Shown piece by piece: positions 34,089 through 42,001 of a stretch of DNA of 64,000 nt. Source of the DNA: Brachybacterium fresconis (GTDB lineage Bacteria > Actinomycetota > Actinomycetes > Actinomycetales > Dermabacteraceae); the NCBI RefSeq assembly GCF_017876515.1, contig NZ_JAGIOC010000001.1:3286001-3350000 (forward strand), given 5' to 3'. The stretch's first letter is position 1. The number at the start of each line of letters is the position of its first letter. A program made the position numbers and the translations under genes. Below the pieces are notes generated by a model. It was not told the DNA's origin, did no database searches, and saw only the letters and a list, made by a program, of their open reading frames with translations.

Positions 34089-34958
34089 GTGACCGACCAG
34101 AGCTCCCCGCCCTCCGCCGATGCCCCCGCCGACACCGCTGCTGCCGCCCCTGCCGTCACCCGTGCCGTGATCCTCGCCCGCGGACTCGGCACCCGCATGC
34201 GCACGGCCGACGAGAGCGCCGCGCTCGACGAGAAGCAGGCCGCCGTCGCTGCCAGCGGCGTCAAAGCCCTCATCGACGTCGGCCGCCCCTTCCTCGACTA
34301 CGTCGTCTCCGTGCTCGCGGACGTCGGCGTCACCGAGATCTGCCTGGTCATCGGCCCCGAGCACGAGGTGCTGCGCGAGTACGCCGCGCGCGTCAGCGGC
34401 GGCCGCGTCACCGTCAGCACGGCCGTGCAGGCCGAGCCCCGGGGCACTGCGGACGCCGTCGCCGCCGCCCGCGACTTCGCCGGCGACCAGCGGGTGATCG
34501 TGCTGAACTCGGACAACTACTACCCGCGCGAGGCCCTCGCCGCGCTCGCCGCCGCCCCGGGCAGCGCCCTGGTCGGCTTCGACCGCGAGGCGATGGTGAC
34601 GGGCTCCAACATCCCCGCCGAGCGGATCCGCGCCTTCGCCCTGGTCGCCGCCGATGAACAGGGCCGCCTCCAGGACATCGTCGAGAAGCCCGACGAGCAG
34701 ACTCTCGCCGCCTACGGCGAGCAGGCCCCGGTCTCGATGAACGCCTGGCTGTTCACCCCCGCGATCTTCGACGCCTGCGCCCGCATCGAGCCGTCCGTGC
34801 GCGGCGAGCTCGAGATCATCGACGCCGTGCGGCTCCTGGTCGCCGAGGGCGAGGCCGTCACCGTCGTCCCCGCCGCTGTCGGGGTGCTGGACATGTCCTC
34901 CCGCGGCGACGTCGCCGGCGTGCAAGAGGCTCTGGCCGGGATCGAGGTGCGCCTGTGA
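34089..34958 (+). CDS. sugar nucleotidyltransferase
   Basis: 289-residue protein of the NTP-transferase family (RmlA/GlmU-N fold), which couples a sugar-1-phosphate to an NTP. The nucleotide-binding signature AVILARGLGTRMR is at about residues 25-38, a slight variant of the usual A-A-G-x-G-T-R-M. Later VIVLNSDNYYP carries the Mg-binding aspartate and LQDIVEKPDEQ the conserved EKP. The first 22 residues are a polar extension. It overlaps the GHMP kinase gene by 4 nt (GTGA), so kinase and transferase probably act in sequence: sugar to sugar-1-phosphate to NDP-sugar. The sugar is unknown. Confidence 0.87.
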   Translation: MTDQSSPPSADAPADTAAAAPAVTRAVILARGLGTRMRTADESAALDEKQAAVAASGVKALIDVGRPFLDYVVSVLADVGVTEICLVIGPEHEVLREYAARVSGGRVTVSTAVQAEPRGTADAVAAARDFAGDQRVIVLNSDNYYPREALAALAAAPGSALVGFDREAMVTGSNIPAERIRAFALVAADEQGRLQDIVEKPDEQTLAAYGEQAPVSMNAWLFTPAIFDACARIEPSVRGELEIIDAVRLLVAEGEAVTVVPAAVGVLDMSSRGDVAGVQEALAGIEVRL

Positions 34959-36211
34959 GCGACGCCCTCGAGGAGCTCACCGCCGGAGCCCCCGGCACCT
35001 CCACCTGCTGGTTCGTGCCCGGACGCATCGAGGTCCTCGGCAAGCACACCGACTACGCGGGCGGCCGCTCCCTGCTGGCCGCCGTCGACACCGGCCACAC
35101 GATCACCGCGAGCGCCCGGCAGGACCGCGTGCTGCGCGCCCGCTCCGAAGGCGCCGACGGGACCGTCATGATCGACCTGGACCGTCCCGAGGAGTCCGCC
35201 GCCGACGAGACCGAGGGGCACTGGGGCGGGTACGTGCGCACCGTCGCCGCCCGCCTGGAGAAGAACTTCCCCGGACAGCTCCGCGGCGCCGACGTCACCG
35301 TCACCTCCACCCTCCCGCTGGCGGCCGGGATGTCCAGCTCCTCAGCGCTGGTCGTCGGCCTCGCCCTGGCGCTGATCGACCTCTCCGGCCTCGCCGCCGA
35401 TCCCGCCTTCACCCGCGAGATCACCACCATCGAGAAGCTCGGCGAGTACTGCGGCACCATCGAGAACGGGCAGAGCTTCGGGTCCCTGGCCGGGGAGCGC
35501 GGGGTGGGCACCTTCGGCGGCAGCGAGGACCACACCGCGGTGCTGTGCGGCGTGCCCGACGCCCTCGTGCAGTACTCCTTCTGCCCCGTGCGCCACGAGC
35601 GCACCGTCGGCCTCGGTGACGAGCTCGTCCTGGTGGTCGCCGTCAGCGGGGTCGAGGCCGCCAAGACCGGCGCCGCTCGCGAGGCGTACAACCGCGTCTC
35701 GCGCGCGGTCATCGAGCTGGTGCTGCGCTGGCAGGAGGCCACCGGCGGCCGGGAGGAGACCCTCGCCGACGCGCTCGCGAGCGCGACGGACGCCGCGGCG
35801 CGCCTGCGCGAGCTCGCCGCCGCCGACGACTACCTCGTCGGCCGCCTCGAGCAGTTCCTCACCGAATCCGAGCAGATCATCCCCGCCGCGTCGACCGCGC
35901 TGGAGACGGGCGATCTCGAGGAGTTCGGGCGCCTCGTCGACCTCTCCCAGACCGGCGCCGAGACCGGGCTGCGCAACCAGGTCCCCGAGACCATCGCCCT
36001 GCAGCGCCTCGCCCGCGAGCACGGCGCCCACGCCGCGAGCGCCTTCGGAGCCGGCTTCGGCGGCAGCGTCTGGGCCCTCGTCCCGGCCGACGGGGCCGAG
36101 CGCTTCGCCGCCGAGTGGCTGGAGGCCTACCGCGCCGCCCACCCCGAGCGCTGCGACGCCACCACCGCGATCACCCGCCCCGGCGGAGCCGCCCGGCGCG
36201 TGCGCCGCTGA
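34955..36211 (+). CDS. GHMP kinase, galactokinase-like
   Basis: 418-residue sugar kinase of the GHMP superfamily. The galactokinase-type N-terminal signature is altered: PGRIEVLGKHTDYAGGRSLL in place of GRVNLIGEHTDYNGG. The ATP loop TLPLAAGMSSSSALVVG near residue 125 is clear, as is the third motif GAGFGGSVWALVP near the end. FGGSEDHTAVLCG takes the place of the galactokinase substrate loop. The glutamate-to-lysine change in the first signature argues against true galactose as substrate. GTG start, coupled to the nucleotidyltransferase gene. Confidence 0.87.
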   Translation: MSDALEELTAGAPGTSTCWFVPGRIEVLGKHTDYAGGRSLLAAVDTGHTITASARQDRVLRARSEGADGTVMIDLDRPEESAADETEGHWGGYVRTVAARLEKNFPGQLRGADVTVTSTLPLAAGMSSSSALVVGLALALIDLSGLAADPAFTREITTIEKLGEYCGTIENGQSFGSLAGERGVGTFGGSEDHTAVLCGVPDALVQYSFCPVRHERTVGLGDELVLVVAVSGVEAAKTGAAREAYNRVSRAVIELVLRWQEATGGREETLADALASATDAAARLRELAAADDYLVGRLEQFLTESEQIIPAASTALETGDLEEFGRLVDLSQTGAETGLRNQVPETIALQRLAREHGAHAASAFGAGFGGSVWALVPADGAERFAAEWLEAYRAAHPERCDATTAITRPGGAARRVRR

Positions 36212-36275
36212 GATACGGCGGCGTCGGACGGCCAGGGGTCGGCATGCGCCGTCCGCCCCGGTCGCCCGTGCAACC

Positions 36276-36671
36276 TCATACCCGCTGCCGGGCCCGAAAC
36301 TCCCGCCAGTACCGGCGGCGCCGCCGCACCACCTCCCGCGCCCAGCGCGGATAGAGGACCAGCGGCAGCGGGATCACCGCGAGCACGAAATACAGCACCG
36401 GGATCAGCAGCACGATCAGCACCCCGACCGCGAGCCCCCGCAGCACCGGGAAGCCCTCGAGGACGAGGATCGCCGCGACGTCGATCAGGGCGAGCCCGAT
36501 CGCAGGAGCCCCGAGGACGACGATCCGCTCCAGCATCCAGTTCTCCGCCGGCGGCGGAGCGATCCAGTGACGAGCCGGGGGAGACCCGCCGTGACGTGAC
36601 CAGAGGGTGTAGGCCAGCAGCAGCAGCCCGACGACCACGAGGACCAGAGGGAGGAGAGCTCGTTGCGACAC
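36276..36671 (-). CDS. small membrane protein of unknown function
   Basis: 131 residues with three hydrophobic stretches: 5-24 (ALLPLVLVVVGLLLLAYTLW), 49-70 (RIVVLGAPAIGLALIDVAAI) and 76-105. The C-terminus is strongly basic (VVRRRRRYWREFRARQR), cytoplasmic by the positive-inside rule. The GTG at 36671 lacks a Shine-Dalgarno but follows GACAAT by 6 nt, so it is likely leaderless. It is divergent from the WXG100 gene; the palindrome at 36730 lies in the shared gap. Not recognised as a named family. Confidence 0.72.
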   Translation of the reverse strand: MSQRALLPLVLVVVGLLLLAYTLWSRHGGSPPARHWIAPPPAENWMLERIVVLGAPAIGLALIDVAAILVLEGFPVLRGLAVGVLIVLLIPVLYFVLAVIPLPLVLYPRWAREVVRRRRRYWREFRARQRV

Positions 36672-36677
36672 GCCAAG

Positions 36678-36683
36678 ATTGTC
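36678..36683 (-). promoter_or_regulatory. -10 hexamer GACAAT of a leaderless promoter (membrane protein gene)
   Basis: On the minus strand GACAAT, 6 nt, then the GTG at 36671. Confidence 0.5.
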
Positions 36684-36729
36684 GCAGGCAGACGGCGCGC
36701 TGTCCTGTTCCCGGCAGGTCGCGATGTGG

Positions 36730-36747
36730 ATGGGGAGTACTCCCCAT
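36730..36747. promoter_or_regulatory. ATGGGGAGNNCTCCCCAT palindrome, copy 2
   Basis: Perfect 18-bp palindrome ATGGGGAGTACTCCCCAT in the 142-bp divergent gap between a membrane protein gene and the WXG100 gene at 36814. The -10 on the plus side is not clear; AGAGTC about 21 nt downstream is the best candidate. Confidence 0.7.
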
Positions 36748-36813
36748 TGCGCGAGCTGATCCCGTCGGAGAGTCTGATCCGGTTCGGTATGACGGCATGG
36801 GGGGACTGCAGAC

Positions 36814-37650
36814 GTGAACTTCTACGGGATGGATACGGTTCAGGGACAGGAATTCGCCTCGACGCTGACCGAACGCCGGAGCGCCCTGGAGGACAACACA
36901 GCCCGGCTCTCGTCCGTCGTGGCGCGGATCGACACCTTCTGGCGGGGCCAGGACGCCGAGTCCTTCCGCACGGAATGGGAGGGGCTGCGCACCGGTCAGA
37001 TCTCCACGACTCTCGAGCGGTTCGCGGACCTTGCCGAGGAACTGAGGAAGCACGTCGATGAGCAGGACGGCGCCTCGGAGGTCACGGGAGGCGACGGCGG
37101 ATTCGACCTGGGAGACATCTTCCGCGGCGGGGACATGCCGGGGTGGCGGGACATGCTCCCCAACGACTGGGAAGACGTCGTCGGACTCGGCCTCGGGGGG
37201 ATCCTCGACGGGCTCGACGGCGCCTACGGCGCACTCTCCAAGTACCTCGGCAATCCCAAGATGATCGCCTCGCTGTTCATGGTCGGCGGCGACGAGATGG
37301 CGGACGCCGCTCAGGCGGCGTCGCGCAGCGCGGGCGGGCTGTCCAGGGTCTTCGGGGCCGCCGGAGCCGTCGTCTCGGGCGGCTTCGCCGCGTGGGACCG
37401 CTGGGAGGCGGATGCGAGCGACCCCAGCCTCGGCACCGGTGAACGTATGGGGCGAGCAACCATCGACGGTGTGGCCAACGCCGGTGGCGGTGCCCTCGTC
37501 GGGTGGGGCGGAGCGGCACTGGGCGCTTCCGTGGGGACCATGATCTTCCCCGGTGTCGGTACGGTCATCGGCGGCGCGATCGGGGGGATCGCCGGAGGGC
37601 TCGCCGGGGGGACAGCGGGCAACTTCCTCGCGGACTGGGCTCTTGGCTGA
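36814..37650 (+). CDS. WXG100-like protein with glycine-zipper C-terminus
   Basis: 278 residues. Residues 1-90 are a WXG100-type helical hairpin: FWRGQDAESFRTEW has the turn motif W43-R-G45, and the start NFYGMDT resembles the WXG100 protein at 40008. WXG100 proteins are type VII secretion substrates. Residues 110-180 are a linker and amphipathic helices, and 215-278 form a glycine-zipper segment (ALVGWGGAALGASVG, then TVIGGAIGGIAGGLAGG) able to insert into membranes. This resembles longer WXG/LXG effectors rather than a 100-residue EsxA. GTG start with a weak GGGGA upstream. First gene of a unit with 37720 and 38208. Confidence 0.78.
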   Translation: MNFYGMDTVQGQEFASTLTERRSALEDNTARLSSVVARIDTFWRGQDAESFRTEWEGLRTGQISTTLERFADLAEELRKHVDEQDGASEVTGGDGGFDLGDIFRGGDMPGWRDMLPNDWEDVVGLGLGGILDGLDGAYGALSKYLGNPKMIASLFMVGGDEMADAAQAASRSAGGLSRVFGAAGAVVSGGFAAWDRWEADASDPSLGTGERMGRATIDGVANAGGGALVGWGGAALGASVGTMIFPGVGTVIGGAIGGIAGGLAGGTAGNFLADWALG

Positions 37651-37719
37651 CGGAACCCGCAGACCTCGTACCATCCGATATGGACGCAGAACCCATATAC
37701 AGCGCGAGCAGGAGGACCG

Positions 37720-38208
37720 ATGATCCGAGAGGCAGTGGCCGCGGCGACCGTCCCGGGGGTCGTCGTCTCCCTCGAGAGACCGGACTCCTGGCTGGTCGAG
37801 CGCGGAGAGACGACTCCGGCCTTCCTCGCGCTGCAACCGGAGAACGAAGCGGGACCGTTCCGCGACAACCTCCTCGTCGCGATCGAGAAGCCCGCCACCG
37901 AACAGCCTCTGGACCTCGAGACGGCACAGTCGATGTCTCGTGCCCAGGCCCTCGCGACGGTCCCTGATTACCACCTGATCGATGATCGGCCCCTTGAGGT
38001 CGGAGGGGTCGACGGCTGGTTCCGGGCGGCGGTGTACTCCTCCGAGTCGATGACCACGGTGACCGTCCGCCAACTGTTCGCGGTCCACGGCGGTGTGCTC
38101 GTCACCATCACCCTGACCAGCTTCCCCTTCCGGGACCCGGAGTCATCGGAGCTGTTCGAGCGCGTCGCCGCCACCTGCTCGATCACGACCGAAGGGGCCG
38201 AGGCCTGA
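37720..38208 (+). CDS. PsbP/LpqN-like (DUF1795-type) protein
   Basis: 162 residues, no signal peptide. The pattern PDSWLVERGE, LVAIEKPATEQPLDLE, VPDYHLIDDRPLEVGGVDGW and VTITLTSFPFRDPESSELFE fits the PsbP-like fold of LpqN/LpqT and DcrB-type proteins, here in a cytoplasmic form. AGGAGG lies 6 nt before the ATG. Its stop shares a base with the next ATG (TGATG). Position between a WXG100 gene and an EspG-like gene suggests a chaperone or accessory role in type VII export; this rests on context only. Confidence 0.68.
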   Translation: MIREAVAAATVPGVVVSLERPDSWLVERGETTPAFLALQPENEAGPFRDNLLVAIEKPATEQPLDLETAQSMSRAQALATVPDYHLIDDRPLEVGGVDGWFRAAVYSSESMTTVTVRQLFAVHGGVLVTITLTSFPFRDPESSELFERVAATCSITTEGAEA

Positions 38209-38942
38209 TGCTCACGTACGACTCCGCGACGGCCACGTTCCGTGGGTCCCCGAGCGAGATCGATGAACTGGCCCGCCAGCTGACCGTCGACGACGCCGTC
38301 TCCGTCCTTGCCCGTCTACGGGACGACGGGGCCGAGATGCCTGAGGGCACCGGGGACGATCTACTCGCGTCCATCGGGGTGACCCTCTCCTCCTCCCTGT
38401 TCACGGTGGAGCTCACCGTGTCCGGTCCGAGCGGCCACCAGCGGCACGTGATCGACGCCGGGCAGAACGCCGTGGGGGTGCGTCTCAGCCCGCTCACCGA
38501 TGACCTCTCGGAGCTGAACGGCTTCCCCGTCGTGAATCTGCCGGGTGGTATGACTCGGCTCGTGAGGTTCCTGCCGGGGATGCCCCCCGCCGCAGACGCC
38601 GAAGCCATTCGGGTGCGCACGTCGGCCGTCGTCGACCTCGGCGCGCCGGAGACCTCTGTCCGTCGCAGCGCATGGGTCGAGGTGCAGCCGCACCTTGCGG
38701 AAGCCGGGTATCAGGCCGACGGGGCGAGCTCCTGGCAGCTCACTCGCTCTCGCGCAGAGTGGATCTCCATGGATGGCGAGGAATCGTCGAATCTCGCTGT
38801 CTACCTTCGCGTCGCCACGCAATACTTCGTGGTGGTCGAAACGGACGACGGTGTCGATCTGGTGCCGGTTCCGTCGGTCACGGCCTGGGAGACCATGATG
38901 CAGGTGCTCCCGGGAGCCAACGAGGTCGGGCGGCCGAGCTGA
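38208..38942 (+). CDS. EspG-like candidate secretion chaperone (tentative)
   Basis: 244 residues, cytoplasmic, mixed alpha/beta. Strand pattern and features such as LFTVELTVSGPSGHQRHVI, GVRLSPLTDDLSELNGFPVV and a late YLRVATQYFVVVETDD with a final LPGANE remind me of ESX secretion-associated EspG proteins, which bind WXG/PE-PPE substrates. No single diagnostic motif proves it. It is translationally coupled to the PsbP-like gene (1-nt overlap). If not EspG-like, it is an unrecognised protein of a WXG100 operon. Confidence 0.6.
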   Translation: MLTYDSATATFRGSPSEIDELARQLTVDDAVSVLARLRDDGAEMPEGTGDDLLASIGVTLSSSLFTVELTVSGPSGHQRHVIDAGQNAVGVRLSPLTDDLSELNGFPVVNLPGGMTRLVRFLPGMPPAADAEAIRVRTSAVVDLGAPETSVRRSAWVEVQPHLAEAGYQADGASSWQLTRSRAEWISMDGEESSNLAVYLRVATQYFVVVETDDGVDLVPVPSVTAWETMMQVLPGANEVGRPS

Positions 38943-38978
38943 GCGGCCGCGCCGCTGGGGCTGTGTGATCAGCTGTGC

Positions 38979-38984
38979 CACGAT
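38979..38984 (+). promoter_or_regulatory. -10 hexamer CACGAT of a leaderless promoter (SUKH-like gene)
   Basis: CACGAT, 6 nt, then GTG at 38991; same hexamer and spacing as for the DUF3817 gene. Confidence 0.45.
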
Positions 38985-38990
38985 GAGCGG

Positions 38991-39830
38991 GTGACCACGC
39001 CGATGAACTCTTCCCTGCCCTGGCCGACCGAGGCCCCCGCGATCCCGCTGCTGTCCGTACGACCGGTCCTGGACCGCATCGCCTCCCTGGCGCGCACCCA
39101 CGAGCAGGACGTGACGCTCGTTCCCGGCTTCGCGACGAACGAGGAGGAGCTCGCGGCGGATCCGCCGCCCGCGCTCGAGCAGATCCTCGACGAGCTCGGC
39201 GGCATCGAGCTGTGCGGCCACCCCGTGCTGAACCTGCTGATCGAGGACCGCACCGACGTCGGCCCCTACACCCTGCTCGGATCGGCCACGACCTTCTACC
39301 CCCTGTACGAGACCCCGGATGCCGCCGTGATCCTCACGATCGACGACGACGGCGCCCCGGGCGCGATCTACGGCATCGGCGAGGACCTCGCCCTGCAGCT
39401 GGCCGCCGCAGATCTGCCCTCCTACCTCGAGCGCTTCGCCGACGCCCTCGAGGCGAGCCTGGCGGCGCTCGGCGAAGCCCCCGAGGAGGGGGAGGCCCGC
39501 ACCGAGCTCGCCGAGCAGCTCATGGACCAGCACCTGTTCGCCGCCTTCCTCGGAGAGGCCGACGATGACGAGGACGACGCCGGGGTGAGTCCGTATGCCG
39601 CGGACTCCGGTGCCGTCACCTCCGCAGAGACGACGACGGTGCCGGTGCAGAGCCCGTCGGCCGCCGGGCCGGGCGACCTGCCCGAGGGGACGATCGCCGT
39701 GGCGGATCTGCGCCAGGCTCCGCTCGGGGCCCGCGTCGAGCTGATCGATGCCGACGTGCCGGGGGATCCGCTGGATCTCCACGTCGCCTGGCGCGAGCGC
39801 GGTCGCGTCGTGGCGCTGCTGACCGCCTGA
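38991..39830 (+). CDS. SUKH/SMI1-KNR4-like protein
   Basis: 279 residues. The N-terminal 165 residues follow the SUKH pattern: PALEQILDELGGIELCG, then TFYPLYETPDAAVILTIDDD, GAPGAIYGIGEDLALQLA and LPSYLERFADALEASL, i.e. the GG turn, the central D-x-D-G strand pair and the final helix. The SUKH superfamily contains many immunity proteins against polymorphic toxins. A Glu/Asp/Ala-rich linker (165-225) leads to a small C-terminal domain of about 50 residues (IAVADLRQAPLGARVELID). It lies between two WXG100 genes, which fits an effector/immunity locus. The fold call is by eye. Confidence 0.6.
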   Translation: MTTPMNSSLPWPTEAPAIPLLSVRPVLDRIASLARTHEQDVTLVPGFATNEEELAADPPPALEQILDELGGIELCGHPVLNLLIEDRTDVGPYTLLGSATTFYPLYETPDAAVILTIDDDGAPGAIYGIGEDLALQLAAADLPSYLERFADALEASLAALGEAPEEGEARTELAEQLMDQHLFAAFLGEADDDEDDAGVSPYAADSGAVTSAETTTVPVQSPSAAGPGDLPEGTIAVADLRQAPLGARVELIDADVPGDPLDLHVAWRERGRVVALLTA

Positions 39831-39911
39831 CCCCGTCCCTCCCGTGCCTGCCCGGCGCGCTCCGCCCGCCGGCCTGATCCCTGCGCGCCGCCCGTCGCCC
39901 CAGCGCACCCC

Positions 39912-39929
39912 ATGGGGAGTCCTCCCCAT
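39912..39929. promoter_or_regulatory. ATGGGGAGNNCTCCCCAT palindrome, copy 3
   Basis: ATGGGGAGTCCTCCCCAT, extended by one more C-G pair to CATGGGGAG/CTCCCCATG. TACGGT at 39952-39957 starts 23 nt after it (22-nt gap), close to the 20-nt gap of copy 1, so it probably sits at the -35 of the WXG100 gene at 40008. Confidence 0.7.
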
Positions 39930-40007
39930 GGTTCGTTCCCGGCGGCCCGCCTACGGTGAGAGCGTCACAGGGGAACGGGTGCGACGGCGAGGGGAGCACG
40001 GCGGTCG

Positions 40008-40334
40008 ATGAGCGGGTTCTGGGGCGCCGACACGGAGGCGCTGCGGGAGATGGGGTCCGCCTCGGTGCGCCGTGCAGAGCTGCTGGCCGATCTCGAATCC
40101 GTGCTCGCCTCGCGCATCGATTCCATGGAGTGGACCGGGGACGACGCCGAGGCGTTCCGCGCGGACTGGGCCGGGAAGGTCCGGCCCGGCATGCAGGACT
40201 GCTTCGTGGAGCTGCGTCACCAAGCGCGGCGTCTGCTCAGCCACGCCGAGGAGCAGGAGCACGCCTCCAGCCCGGACAGCATCGGCGGTGCCCTCGGCGG
40301 GTCTACCCTGGACATCCGGCCACCTCGACCCTGA
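40008..40334 (+). CDS. WXG100 family type VII secretion target
   Basis: 108 residues, the normal size of EsxA-like proteins: two helices joined at W42-T-G44 (SMEWTGDDAEAFRADW). The N-terminus GFWGADTEAL parallels NFYGMDTVQG of the protein at 36814, so the two are probably related. A 20-residue tail follows (SPDSIGGALGG). GAGGGGAG lies 12 nt before the ATG. The palindrome at 39912 lies upstream. No EccC/EssC ATPase or EccD gene is in this window, so the secretion machine must be elsewhere. Just 24 nt separate it from the aminotransferase gene. Confidence 0.85.
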   Translation: MSGFWGADTEALREMGSASVRRAELLADLESVLASRIDSMEWTGDDAEAFRADWAGKVRPGMQDCFVELRHQARRLLSHAEEQEHASSPDSIGGALGGSTLDIRPPRP

Positions 40335-40358
40335 GCGGCCACGACCAGGAGGAGCGCC

Positions 40359-41255
40359 ATGACCTCGTCCAGCACGGACACCCCTGCACCGGTTCTCGTC
40401 CTCGTCCCCGGAGCGGCTGGGACCCCGCACGACGGCAGCGCCCCCTTCCGCCTCGCCGACCCCGCGGTGCCGCAGCTGTCGATCACCGACCTGGTGGCCA
40501 CCCGCGGCGACGGCATCTTCGAGACCATCGGCGCCTTCGACGGACGACCCATCAACGTCGGCCCCCACCTGGCGCGCCTCGCCCGCAGCGCCTCCCTGCT
40601 CCAGATGCCCGCGCCTCACCAGGAGACGCTCCTCGCCGCGATCGACGCCGCGATCGAGGCCCACGCCGACGTCCCCGAGCTGACCATCCGCGTGATGTAC
40701 ACCCGGGGCATCGAGGGTGCCGGCACCCCCACCTGCTGGATCGATGCGCACGTCTCCGACGACTGGGCCCCGTACCGCCGCGGGATCCGCGTGGCCGCCC
40801 TGGACCGCGGCCTGTCCACGGCCGTCCCGGAGACCAGCCCCTGGCTGCTGCCCGGCGCGAAGACCCTCAGCTATGCCGTGAACATGGCGGCCGTCCGCGA
40901 GGCGAAGCGCCGCGGCGCGCAGGACGCCCTGTTCGTCGCGACCGACGGCTACGTGCTCGAAGGGCCGACGTCGACGCTGCTGGTGCGCCGCGGCGACGCC
41001 TTCCTCACCACGCCCGTCAGCGCCGGTGTGCTGCCCGGAACTTGCGTGACCACCCTGTTCACCGCGCTGCAGGACGAGGGTCACGAGGTGCGCGAGCAGC
41101 TGATGACCGTGGCGGACGTCGCCGGCTCCGACGGGGCCTGGCTGCTGTCCTCCACCCGTCTGGCGGCCCCGATCACCCACCTCGACGAGGCCGAGCTGCC
41201 GCTCGACCTCGAGCTCACCGAGCGTTTCGAGGCGCTGCTGTCCGGGAGGGCATGA
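40359..41255 (+). CDS. class IV aminotransferase (PabC/branched-chain type)
   Basis: 298-residue PLP enzyme of fold type IV. The cofactor lysine is in LPGAKTLSYAVNM near residue 166, the glutamate/phosphate-binding part in DGYVLEGPTSTLLV and TPVSAGVLPGTCVTTLF. GDGIFETIGAFDGRP is the typical N-terminal block. It fits aminodeoxychorismate lyase (last step of p-aminobenzoate synthesis) about as well as D-amino-acid or branched-chain aminotransferases; no pabA/pabB is adjacent. AGGAGGAG lies before the ATG. Confidence 0.86.
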   Translation: MTSSSTDTPAPVLVLVPGAAGTPHDGSAPFRLADPAVPQLSITDLVATRGDGIFETIGAFDGRPINVGPHLARLARSASLLQMPAPHQETLLAAIDAAIEAHADVPELTIRVMYTRGIEGAGTPTCWIDAHVSDDWAPYRRGIRVAALDRGLSTAVPETSPWLLPGAKTLSYAVNMAAVREAKRRGAQDALFVATDGYVLEGPTSTLLVRRGDAFLTTPVSAGVLPGTCVTTLFTALQDEGHEVREQLMTVADVAGSDGAWLLSSTRLAAPITHLDEAELPLDLELTERFEALLSGRA

Positions 41256-41440
41256 CCGCCCGTCGACGTCTGCCTGCGAGGCGCCGGACCAGAGGCGGAG
41301 ATTCTGTCGACCTCGGACCCGGGCAACGTCCTGTCGGCGCGCACCACGGCCGCTCGGAGGTTCGGCGCGGCGCGAATATGGGCGAAGCGCGCAGCCCGGG
41401 CGCGGCAGGTGTCAGAATGTGGCAGCGACCAGGAGGCCCC

Positions 41441-42001
41441 ATGAGCTCGAACGAGCGAGACCACGATGACGCCCACGGCGAGGATGCGGCAGGACCCGTC
41501 CCCCTCGCGCTGACCGTCGTCGTCGCCCGCCTGGACGTCACCGATCCCGCGGACGTGCTGCGCTCGCTGTCCGGCTTCCTGCTCGACGCCGGCGCCGTGA
41601 CGCTCGACTTCCCCGAGGCCCTGCAGGCGCGTGAGCAGCGCTATCCCACGGGCCTGCCCACCCCCATCCCCACCGCGATCCCGCACGCGGACCCCGAGCA
41701 CGTGCTCACTCCCGGACTGGCGCTCGCGACCCTCGCCCGTCCCGTCCCCTTCGGGGAGATGGGAGGGACCGGCGGCACCGTTGACGCCCGCCTGGTGGCG
41801 ATGCCGCTGCTCAGCGACGTCCGAGAACACCTCATCGCCCTGCAGCGATTGATGGGTCTGCTGCGGGACGAGGAGGCGGTCGCCGATCTGCTGGAGGCGG
41901 CCGACGAGACGGAGCTGCGCGAGCGCGCCGAGGCCCACCTCCGTGCCGGTCCGGCCGCTCCCGGACCAGGCACCGATGACACCGAGGAGCACCACGCATG
42001 A
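41441..42001 (+). CDS. orphan PTS EIIA component (fructose/galactitol type)
   Basis: 186 residues. The phosphorylated histidine is in TAIPHADPEHV, preceded by the family's RYPTGLPTPIP block, and VDARLVAMPLLSDVREHLIALQRLM is the following core. No EIIB or EIIC is adjacent, so it may serve a remote permease or act in regulation, taking phosphate from HPr. The last 20 residues are a polar tail. CAGGAGGC lies before the ATG. Its stop overlaps the Nudix ATG by 4 nt, so the two are coupled. The 185-bp gap before it shows no gene. Confidence 0.84.
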   Translation: MSSNERDHDDAHGEDAAGPVPLALTVVVARLDVTDPADVLRSLSGFLLDAGAVTLDFPEALQAREQRYPTGLPTPIPTAIPHADPEHVLTPGLALATLARPVPFGEMGGTGGTVDARLVAMPLLSDVREHLIALQRLMGLLRDEEAVADLLEAADETELRERAEAHLRAGPAAPGPGTDDTEEHHA

